Source of the DNA: Desulfonema limicola
Lineage (GTDB): Bacteria; Desulfobacterota; Desulfobacteria; Desulfobacterales; DYRC01
Assembly: GCA_020718925.1 (NCBI GenBank)
Contig: DYRC01000050.1
Span: 1,827-15,149 of the forward strand
DNA length: 13,323 nucleotides
Reading direction: 5' to 3'
A program made the position numbers and the translations under genes. The notes below the pieces were generated by a model. The model was given only the letters and a program-made list of their open reading frames with translations, was not told the DNA's origin and did no database searches. Positions within the stretch are counted from its first letter, which is position 1. Each line of letters starts with the position of its first letter. Positions 7,318 to 13,323 of this stretch are shown piece by piece.

Positions 7318-7785
7318 ATGCCGGATCATGATGAATTTATGCAGATGGCAATCCGCCAAGCCCGAAAAGCCGCGCAGGAAGTACCTATCGGCGCGGTGTT
7401 GATTGACCAAAGCGGACAGGTGCTTGCTGCCAGTCATAATCAGACCATCAGCCGTTGCGATCCGACTGCTCACGCCGAAATAACAGCCCTGCGTGAAGGC
7501 GCTATAAAGATTCAAAATTACAGGTTGTTAAACACCAGTCTCTATGTTACAATAGAACCTTGTGTGATGTGCATGGGCGCGATTATTCACGCCAGAGTGT
7601 CCCGGCTGGTGTTCGGAGCGTCTGATCCGAAATGGGGAGCTGCGGGATCCGTGTATGATTTTTCCGGAGACGCCAAGCTGAATCATCAATTGGAAATTAT
7701 CCGGGGCATAAATGAAACAGAATGCAAAGAGCTGATGCAGGCTTTTTTTCGTGAAAGGAGAAAACATAGGTGTCAAACATTGTAA
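7318..7785 (+). CDS. tadA: tRNA-specific adenosine deaminase TadA
   Basis: Zinc-dependent deaminase that converts A34 to inosine in the tRNA-Arg(ACG) anticodon, needed to read CGN codons. From the ATG at 7318 the protein has 155 residues, typical for the family. Catalytic motif TAHAEITAL carries zinc ligand H52 and proton shuttle E54; EPCVMCMGA supplies zinc ligands C82 and C85. The N-terminal EVPIGAV and downstream GASDPKWGAAGS also match TadA. The frame can be extended five codons to a TTG at 7303, but neither start has a clear ribosome site, and ATG places the first helix as in known TadA proteins. The last 16 bases overlap purA. No unusual residue is seen in the active site. Cytosine or guanine deaminase relatives are less likely given the TadA-specific spacing. 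Confidence 0.93.
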   Translation: MPDHDEFMQMAIRQARKAAQEVPIGAVLIDQSGQVLAASHNQTISRCDPTAHAEITALREGAIKIQNYRLLNTSLYVTIEPCVMCMGAIIHARVSRLVFGASDPKWGAAGSVYDFSGDAKLNHQLEIIRGINETECKELMQAFFRERRKHRCQTL

Positions 7786-9056
7786 TTATCGGAACTCAGT
7801 GGGGAGATGAAGGCAAAGGCAAAATCGTTGATTTGCTTGCGGAATATGCGGATATTGTGGTGCGATTTCAGGGCGGAAACAATGCAGGGCATACGATGGT
7901 CGTCAACGGTGAAAAGTTCATCAGCCACCTGATTCCTTCGGGAATTTTGCAGCAGAAAATGTGTCTGATCGGAAACGGCATGGTCGTTGATCCGGATGTA
8001 TTGATTGAAGAAATCAATTATCTGCGGGAAAAAGGAATTTATATCGGGGCAGGCAATCTGAGAATCAGCGAAAGAGCCAATGTTATCATGCCTTATCATA
8101 AAGCAATAGATATTGCCAGAGAACTCAGAATCGGCGATAAAAAAATCGGAACCACCGGCAGGGGCATCGGACCCTGTTATGAAGATAAAGTTGCCAGACG
8201 GGGGATTCGCTTTTCAGAGCTTTCGGATCCGGATGAGTTTGCCGAAAAAGTCAGGGCAATTTCAGATGAAAAAAACTTTTATCTGAAACAATATCTTGGC
8301 GCAGAGCCTGTGAATGCGGACTTGCTGATTGAGCAGTATCTGTCCTTTGCCGAACGCCTGATGCCCCATGTCTGCAATGTGTCTGTGGTGCTGGATAATG
8401 CCATGAAAGCCGGTAAGCAGGTCTTGTTTGAAGGCGCGCAGGGAACGCATTTAGACATTGATCACGGCACTTATCCGTATGTAACCTCTTCAAATACGGT
8501 ATCCGGCAACGCCTGTTGCGGCTCCGGTGTGGGTCCCAAAGATATTCACGGCGTGATGGGCATTGTCAAGGCATATACTACCCGGGTCGGCGCAGGTCCG
8601 TTTCCGGCAGAACTGTTTGATGAGATCGGCGATAAAATTCAGAAAAAAGGCGCGGAGTTTGGTGCCACGACCGGCAGAAAACGCCGATGCGGATGGCTGG
8701 ATATGGTGATGCTTAAAAACAGCGTCCGTTTAAACGGGCTGACCAGTCTTGCCATCACCAAATTGGATGTGCTGGGCGAGTTGGATGAAATCAGAATATG
8801 CACTGCTTACGAATATCAGGGAAAACGGATAGATGTATTTCCCACCAGTCTGAAAGTGCTGGCACAATGCAAACCGATTTATGAAACGCTGCCCGGATGG
8901 TCGCAGGATATTTCCGAGTTGAAAACTTATGAGGCATTGCCGCAGAATGTCAGAAATTATCTGATCCGAATTGAAGAACTTTCTCAGACGCCGATTCATA
9001 TTGTATCTGTGGGACCGGGAAGAGATGAAACCATTGTTCTGAATAACCCTTTTTAA
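7770..9056 (+). CDS. purA: Adenylosuccinate synthase PurA
   Basis: Catalyses the GTP-dependent condensation of IMP with aspartate to adenylosuccinate, the committed step of AMP synthesis, in the cytoplasm. At 428 residues it is full length (E. coli 432). The N-terminal GTQWGDEGKGKIVD carries catalytic D13, and NNAGHT carries catalytic H41, the same numbers as in E. coli. The IMP-binding GTTGRGIGP loop (about 129-137) is followed by the RRGIR segment; GATTGRKRRCGWLD and the guanine-binding TKLDVLGE (about 330-337) are present. The start is GTG at 7770, supported by GAAAGGAG (7753-7760) about 9 bases upstream and inside the end of tadA. Translational coupling to tadA is likely. No anomalies were seen. 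Confidence 0.97.
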   Translation: MSNIVIIGTQWGDEGKGKIVDLLAEYADIVVRFQGGNNAGHTMVVNGEKFISHLIPSGILQQKMCLIGNGMVVDPDVLIEEINYLREKGIYIGAGNLRISERANVIMPYHKAIDIARELRIGDKKIGTTGRGIGPCYEDKVARRGIRFSELSDPDEFAEKVRAISDEKNFYLKQYLGAEPVNADLLIEQYLSFAERLMPHVCNVSVVLDNAMKAGKQVLFEGAQGTHLDIDHGTYPYVTSSNTVSGNACCGSGVGPKDIHGVMGIVKAYTTRVGAGPFPAELFDEIGDKIQKKGAEFGATTGRKRRCGWLDMVMLKNSVRLNGLTSLAITKLDVLGELDEIRICTAYEYQGKRIDVFPTSLKVLAQCKPIYETLPGWSQDISELKTYEALPQNVRNYLIRIEELSQTPIHIVSVGPGRDETIVLNNPF

Positions 9057-9065
9057 TGAGAGCGT

Positions 9066-9500
9066 ATGAGTTTTTGGAAAACAAAATCCCTTGCTGAAAT
9101 GACGCTTTCAGAATGGGAATCGGTGTGTGACGGATGCGGCAGATGCTGTCTGGAAAAATTTGAAGATAAGCGAACCCGGAAAGTATTTTATACCAGCGTG
9201 TCCTGTGAATTTTTGGATGTTGAGACCTGCCGATGCAGCGTGTATGATAATCGGGATATTCGGCTGCCTAAATGTCTGACATTGACGCCTGCTACGATTA
9301 AGCAATATTACTGGCTGCCCAAAACCTGCGCGTATCGGCTGTTGTCCGAAGGAAAAGACCTCTGCGACTGGCATCCGCTGGTTTCAGGAGACCCGGAGTC
9401 GGTGCATGATGCGGGCATGTCGGTTCGGCACAAAGTGATTTCAGCGCGATATGCAAATAAGAAACGATTGGAGGCATATATTGTTGACGCTGACATATAA
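9066..9500 (+). CDS. ycgN: YcgN/UPF0260 family cysteine-cluster protein
   Basis: A 144-residue cytoplasmic protein matching the UPF0260 (E. coli YcgN) family, within the broader CxxCxxCC zinc- or iron-chelating group. The N-terminus FWKTKSLAEM and the following EWESVCDGCGRCCL (cysteines 21, 24, 27, 28) are very close to YcgN. Further cysteines at 47, 55, 57, 70, 88 and 100 sit in conserved settings such as WLPKTCAYRLLSEGKDL and WHPLVSG. The cysteine cluster suggests a bound metal or Fe-S centre; the biochemical role of the family is not established to my knowledge. The gene begins 9 bases after the purA stop with a weak TGAGAG site, and its end overlaps the probable start of ogt by about 20 bases, so it is probably in the same transcript. 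Confidence 0.9.
   Translation: MSFWKTKSLAEMTLSEWESVCDGCGRCCLEKFEDKRTRKVFYTSVSCEFLDVETCRCSVYDNRDIRLPKCLTLTPATIKQYYWLPKTCAYRLLSEGKDLCDWHPLVSGDPESVHDAGMSVRHKVISARYANKKRLEAYIVDADI
9468..9480 (+). promoter_or_regulatory. Ribosome binding site that decides the ogt start
   Basis: GGAGG at 9470-9474 lies inside the last codons of ycgN and precedes TTG codons at 9481 and 9484 by 6 and 9 bases. It is the only strong site near the methyltransferase and therefore favours a TTG start over ATG at 9451 or 9511. Confidence 0.55.
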
Positions 9501-10008
9501 AAGACACCTGATGTTTTCTACGACATTCGGAGATATGGCGATTTTATATCGGGACAATCCGTTTATGATGACGGAGATTCTGCTGCCTAGTGCAGACCTT
9601 GACGAGATTGCCCATAAATGGGGAAAAGCAGGGTATCATCCCAACGCAGACCTTGTTGCTGAAGTGATCTGCGATTATTTTAACGGAAAAATTATCGGCA
9701 TTCCATGGGAATGGCTGGAGATGAAATCTCTTACCGCACTTCAGCAGCAGGTTCTGATGCGGGTGGCACATATTCCTTACGGACAGACACGCTCTTACAA
9801 AGCAATTGCTGAAGAAATCGGACGCCCGAATGCCTGCCGGTTTGTAGGAACTTCCGTAGCAAAGAATCCGTTTCCGCTGCTGATTCCCTGTCATCGGGTG
9901 ATCAGAGTTGATGGCAGAATCGGACAATTCGGCGGAGGAACAGAAATGAAACAACAATTGCTTGATTTGGAAAGCAGAAAAGCGGTCAGCGGTTTCAGGG
10001 AACGGTAA
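9481..10008 (+). CDS. ogt: Methylated-DNA--protein-cysteine methyltransferase (Ogt type)
   Basis: Suicide repair enzyme that moves alkyl groups from O6-alkylguanine (and O4-alkylthymine) in DNA to its own cysteine. The C-terminal DNA-binding domain is well conserved: PYGQTRSYKAIAEEIGRP, the arginine finger in ACRFVG (R120), N129, and the active-site IPCHRV with acceptor C137. The presence of Cys argues against an alkyltransferase-like (ATL) protein. The usual GYxGG loop after the active site is GQFGGG here, a mild variation. The N-terminal domain is short and poorly conserved. The start is uncertain: the preferred TTG at 9481 (or 9484) lies 6-9 bases after TTGGAGG, whereas the ATG at 9511 has no good site and the upstream ATG at 9451 would overlap ycgN by 50 bases. 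Length is 175 residues from 9481. Last gene of the plus-strand group. Confidence 0.9.
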   Translation: MLTLTYKRHLMFSTTFGDMAILYRDNPFMMTEILLPSADLDEIAHKWGKAGYHPNADLVAEVICDYFNGKIIGIPWEWLEMKSLTALQQQVLMRVAHIPYGQTRSYKAIAEEIGRPNACRFVGTSVAKNPFPLLIPCHRVIRVDGRIGQFGGGTEMKQQLLDLESRKAVSGFRER

Positions 10009-10027
10009 ACCTGAATTTCGGGCAGGT
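10009..10027. terminator. Weak hairpin between convergent genes
   Basis: The 47-base gap between the convergent ogt and HPr-domain genes contains a 5-bp stem ACCTG/CAGGT with a 9-base loop and no T tract on either strand. It is the only hairpin in the gap and may contribute to termination from both sides, but it is not a convincing intrinsic terminator. Confidence 0.2.
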
Positions 10028-10055
10028 ATGGAAAATAAAGCCTTGCTCACGTCAT

Positions 10056-11411
10056 TTATTTACTCAGAAGATACTGCAATTCTTTCGGGAGCGGAATGCC
10101 TTTACCCATTCTGTCTTCTGCATAATTCACAGACGCAAGCAGTTCAATATCTCTTAACGAGCGGTTGTCGCCTTCAAAAACAACTTCTGTGATTTTCTCC
10201 TGCTGAATTTTTCCGCCAGCCCATTGCATATCCAAAACACTGCTTGCGTCAAAGCGATCCGGACCGATAACCAGCGCCACTTCGCCGCCGTAGTGATTCA
10301 CGATTTTAGCGACCAGCAGGCTGGGGCGGCAATGAAAGCCGCGATCTTTGGGAATCCCGACCTTAACTTCTTTCCGCTCAATAGATTCATTCAGGAGTTC
10401 ATGCGCCAAATCCTTGCCTTTGTTCAGAAAATAACAGACATAATACAGCGCGTAGTTGATGGTGCGATCCAAGAGCGTGTCTGTTTTCACCATAAAGGCA
10501 AGATGGGTTTTGACTTTTTTGTAAATATCTTTGTATCCCGCGTCATGCAGATGCCGCTCATAAAAATGCAGCAGTCTTCCCATCACCTGAAGCAGATGCA
10601 GCACGACTGAAAACAGCCCTCTGAATTGTCTGAACTTGGTATTCCTGGCGGTTGAGCCTCCCTGAACAACATAGGTGTCAAAATATGACTGAAGATTATG
10701 GACGCGCATTTCATAAGTGCGGATTTCCACCTCATTAATCTTTTCCGGCACAAGTTTTCGGATTTTTTTCATATCAAACGGTTCAAACAATCCGAATTCC
10801 TCAAAATAGGCATTGATGTCCAAAAAGTCGGTGGCAATTTTGACGATATTTTTCTTTTCTTCCTGTTTGAGTCCGTCATGAATATCCGAGGGCAGCATGT
10901 CGCCGGTGGCAATATCAGGAAAATCATCAGGTTTATACAGATTTTCAGGCTGAGGAATAGAAAGGCGATTGGCTTCGTCAAGAACGATCCGCGATATCCG
11001 CGCCAAAGAGCTATTCAGAAAACTGATAGTCTTTTCCCCTTCTTCTTTGAACTTTCTGTCTTCCGGCAAATTATAAAATTCCAAACGATTTAAGATATGT
11101 TTCTGAAAATATCCCGCACTGCTCAGATGCCGGACTGCTGCTGATAATTCCCGATACAGATACCAATTTTTATTGCTTTTCGCGCCTTGAGAGTCCAGAA
11201 AGTCTTCCAACAGATGTGAAGAAGACGTCATGGCAGAATAGAAATACTTGGTGAACATCGCAGAAGACGGCTTGAATTGCGAAATATACAGACAGCCCTT
11301 GAGATACTCCTGAGAAAAAATATTCACTTTCTCTGCATAAGAACGGCTTGTCTCTACCGTCTCAGGCTCTCTCTTGGCTTTGATAAAGGCAGATAAAAAT
11401 CGCATCAGCAT
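10056..11411 (-). CDS. Helical protein with C-terminal HPr-like phosphocarrier domain
   Basis: A 451-residue protein that I recognise only through its last third. Residues about 348-431 have the HPr order: strand EVKVGIP, then RGFHCRPSLLVAKIVNHYGG with H360-C-R362-P363 aligned to the HPr active-site His15-x-Arg17-Pro18, then ASSVLDMQWAGG where S391 aligns with regulatory Ser46, then the final strand and helix. The first 345 residues are rich in Leu, Lys and aromatic residues, predicted mostly helical, without a signal peptide or clear membrane segment, and match no family I know. The start is ATG at 11411, which overlaps the sufB stop (TGATG) and has AAAAGGA 9 bases upstream; the frame can begin at GTG 11414 or ATG 11405 instead. 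It is third in the suf operon and convergent with ogt. No PTS enzyme I or HPr kinase is in the window, so the phosphate donor is unknown. Confidence 0.85.
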   Translation of the reverse strand: MLMRFLSAFIKAKREPETVETSRSYAEKVNIFSQEYLKGCLYISQFKPSSAMFTKYFYSAMTSSSHLLEDFLDSQGAKSNKNWYLYRELSAAVRHLSSAGYFQKHILNRLEFYNLPEDRKFKEEGEKTISFLNSSLARISRIVLDEANRLSIPQPENLYKPDDFPDIATGDMLPSDIHDGLKQEEKKNIVKIATDFLDINAYFEEFGLFEPFDMKKIRKLVPEKINEVEIRTYEMRVHNLQSYFDTYVVQGGSTARNTKFRQFRGLFSVVLHLLQVMGRLLHFYERHLHDAGYKDIYKKVKTHLAFMVKTDTLLDRTINYALYYVCYFLNKGKDLAHELLNESIERKEVKVGIPKDRGFHCRPSLLVAKIVNHYGGEVALVIGPDRFDASSVLDMQWAGGKIQQEKITEVVFEGDNRSLRDIELLASVNYAEDRMGKGIPLPKELQYLLSK

Positions 11412-12586
11412 CACATCATATCCTTTTGGGTTTCAGAAATCGTTTTGTCCAATTTTTCTTGCAGTCCCGGCGGAAGCCCTTCGATGTTGACATTGAGAAA
11501 TCCCCGAACAATGGTTGAAATAGCTTCTTCTTCATCCAAGCCCCTTGCCATGAGATATTCGATTTCTCTTTGATCAATTTTGCCGACCGCTGCTTCATGG
11601 GACATTTCCACGCCCGGAACAAAGCCCGAAAGCTCAGGAATGGCTTTCATCAGACCATTATTTAAAATCAAGCCTTTGCATTCCAAATGCGCTTTGATAC
11701 CCGCGACTTTTCCCACCAGATCGCCTCTGGCAATAATCGTTCCGCCGTAAGTAATGCCTCTGGAGATGATTTCTGCACGGGTTCCCGGCGCATTTAAAAT
11801 AATACGGGAGCCGACATCCAGATATGAGCCTTTGCTGGCAACCAGAATGCTGTTGAATCGGGCAACCGCGCCTTCTCCGTCCAGATAAGTGGTCGGAAAC
11901 ATCTGCAATGAGCCGACAGGTTTTAAGGAAATATAATTGGAAATCAGCACCCCGCCTTCTTCAACATGCGTAACGGTGCGGGGGCGCACATACACATTTT
12001 CGCCCCAGTCGTGAATCATGGTGAAGGTCAGTTTCGCGCCTTTTTTGATATAAAATTCAGAAACGCCGACATGAAGTCCGGAGGCAATATGCGGAGATGT
12101 GGCACAACCGTTGATAATATGAAGCTCCGAGCCTTCTTCGGCAATCACAATATTGTGAATATTCTGAGAAAACCGATCTTTGGCAATATACAGACAGGAT
12201 TGAAGCGGCTGATCCACTTTGACGCCCGGCAGCACCCGGATAAAATAGCCGTTATGCGTCTTGTTTTTTGCCTGAGAGGTGAACTTATCCGTATTCGGCG
12301 ATACGCTTTTCCATGAATAGTCTTTTAGCCAGTCATATTTCTGTTCAGCCTTGGTAATGCTCATCATTTCCACGCCAGCCTGACAGCTTCTGCAATGGAC
12401 AACGGATTTATCCTTTTGAATAAAGGTCCCGGCACGCCCGGTTTCTGCTGTATCCACGCCGACATTGATGAACTTTCGGGCATCATGCGACTCTATCCGG
12501 GATAAGTCTTCAATATAGTCATGATCTTCAACATCTGATTGAAAATCTTCAAGATTGACATCTTTAATTTCTTCTAATTTGAACAT
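11411..12586 (-). CDS. sufB: SufB/SufD-family Fe-S cluster scaffold protein
   Basis: Scaffold subunit that assembles Fe-S clusters together with the SufC ATPase in the cytoplasm. The start at 12586 (MFKLEEIKDV) has CAGGAG 8 bases upstream, inside the end of sufC, and gives 391 residues; a 23-codon longer reading has no support. The C-terminal right-handed beta-helix family signature is clear: YLDVGSRIIL, GGTIIARGDLVG, AHLECKGLIL with C303 aligned to the essential SufB cysteine, MSHEAAVGKI with H330, and YLMARGLDEEEA then IVRGFL. Further cysteines occur at 65 and 68. The protein is about 100 residues shorter than E. coli SufB, as in the short scaffolds of archaeal and anaerobe SufCB pairs. No separate sufD follows, so it probably acts as a homodimer; that is inference. 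Confidence 0.92.
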   Translation of the reverse strand: MFKLEEIKDVNLEDFQSDVEDHDYIEDLSRIESHDARKFINVGVDTAETGRAGTFIQKDKSVVHCRSCQAGVEMMSITKAEQKYDWLKDYSWKSVSPNTDKFTSQAKNKTHNGYFIRVLPGVKVDQPLQSCLYIAKDRFSQNIHNIVIAEEGSELHIINGCATSPHIASGLHVGVSEFYIKKGAKLTFTMIHDWGENVYVRPRTVTHVEEGGVLISNYISLKPVGSLQMFPTTYLDGEGAVARFNSILVASKGSYLDVGSRIILNAPGTRAEIISRGITYGGTIIARGDLVGKVAGIKAHLECKGLILNNGLMKAIPELSGFVPGVEMSHEAAVGKIDQREIEYLMARGLDEEEAISTIVRGFLNVNIEGLPPGLQEKLDKTISETQKDMM

Positions 12587-13323
12587 CTTATGCACTCCTG
12601 ATACCCGTATTCCCGAATCCACCTCAGGATTTCTCCGGCGTTTTTCGAGCAGCACATCACACCGTCATACAAGACCTGACCTTTATCTGTGGTGATATAA
12701 TCAAGGATATGTCCGGTATGAGTAATGACTAAGGCGGATTTCTGCCCGTTTAGCCCCATATCCCGATGCCGTTTTCCTTTGGGAAATTTCGTTCCCCGAT
12801 GCAGAAGCGTGTTGATGGCGTCTCCCACCAGCGCAATATTTTCAAGATCAACACCGGATTCCGGCTCATCCAGCAATACCAAATCCGGCTGCTGGGCAGT
12901 AAGCTGCATCAGCTCGGATCGCTTGATTTCACCGCCGGAAAAATGATGATTTATATCCCGATCTAAAAATTCGGTACAGCGCAATTGCTCGGCTAATTCA
13001 TCCACATTCAGCTCCCGATTTCTGGCGCAGATATTCACCATCGTCCGGGTTTTCAAGCCGCGAATGGTCGGCGGTCTCTGAATCAGAACGCCTACACCCA
13101 TGCGGGCGCGTTCATTCAGCGGCTTGTAGGTAATGTCTTCGCCCTTGAATGTGATTTTGCCATGCGTAATTTTATAGCCGGAAAAGCCCATGATGGTCAT
13201 CATCAGGCTGGTCTTGCCCGATCCGTTCGGACCGAACAGAATATGGGTTTCTCCGTTACGAATCTCCATGTTGACGTTTTTTAAAATCTCTTTTCCGCCA
13301 ACTTCCACTTTCAGTTCTTCAAT
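12574..13323 (-). CDS. sufC: SufC-type ABC ATPase, 5' end cut by the window edge
   Basis: Soluble ABC ATPase that drives conformational change in the SufB scaffold during Fe-S cluster assembly. 249 residues are visible; the frame is open to the right edge and the N-terminus reads IEELKVEVGGKEIL, so probably only one or two codons are missing. Walker A GPNGSGKT is at visible residues 31-38, the Q-loop is in VLIQRPP, the signature SGGE is followed by IKRSELMQL, Walker B LVLLDEPESGVDLEN is at about 148-162, and the H-loop histidine is in LVITHTG. A short basic insert (HRGTKFPKGKRHRDMG) sits between Walker B and the H-loop. There is no membrane partner next to it; the gene overlaps sufB by 13 bases. 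Assignment as SufC rests on the SufB neighbour and the RSE-containing signature region typical of SufC. Confidence 0.93.
   Translation of the reverse strand: MEELKVEVGGKEILKNVNMEIRNGETHILFGPNGSGKTSLMMTIMGFSGYKITHGKITFKGEDITYKPLNERARMGVGVLIQRPPTIRGLKTRTMVNICARNRELNVDELAEQLRCTEFLDRDINHHFSGGEIKRSELMQLTAQQPDLVLLDEPESGVDLENIALVGDAINTLLHRGTKFPKGKRHRDMGLNGQKSALVITHTGHILDYITTDKGQVLYDGVMCCSKNAGEILRWIREYGYQECIRCSN

Overview
The window looks like chromosomal DNA of an anaerobic or microaerophilic Gram-negative bacterium, most likely a member of the Desulfobacterota (Desulfobacterales-like). This placement is an inference from gene content: a two-gene SufCB-type Fe-S system, a DUF3842 protein, long multi-domain chemotaxis proteins with tight ATGA/TGATG overlaps, and scattered GC-rich and heptamer repeats. 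It does not rest on any marker gene. There are no RNA genes, CRISPR arrays, transposases or phage genes, and no gene-free stretch longer than about 190 bases.

Left block (1-6701, minus strand): a chemotaxis-type signalling operon read right to left: methyl-accepting chemotaxis protein, CheW, CheY, a small two-helix membrane protein carrying a HAMP domain but no signalling domain, and a large CheA kinase that runs off the left edge. Each gene sits within a few bases of the next or overlaps it. The kinase has one intact phosphoacceptor (HPt) domain, a second HPt-like domain in which the histidine is lost, and a very long acidic linker that carries an in-frame GC-rich palindromic repeat. A perfect 7-bp tandem repeat forms the start region of the HAMP gene.

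Middle block (6890-10008, plus strand), divergent from the MCP across a 188-bp intergenic region: DUF3842 Rossmann-like protein, tadA (tRNA A34 deaminase), purA (adenylosuccinate synthase), a YcgN/UPF0260 cysteine-rich protein, and an Ogt-type alkylguanine-DNA methyltransferase. Spacing is tight and some genes overlap, so they are probably co-transcribed housekeeping genes.

Right block (10056-13323, minus strand), convergent with the middle block: sufC (open at the right edge), sufB and a roughly 450-residue protein with a large helical N-terminal region and a C-terminal HPr-like phosphocarrier domain. All three overlap and are probably translationally coupled. The HPr-domain protein attached to a minimal Fe-S assembly operon is the most unusual element. 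The HAMP-only membrane protein and the altered CheA are the next most unusual.
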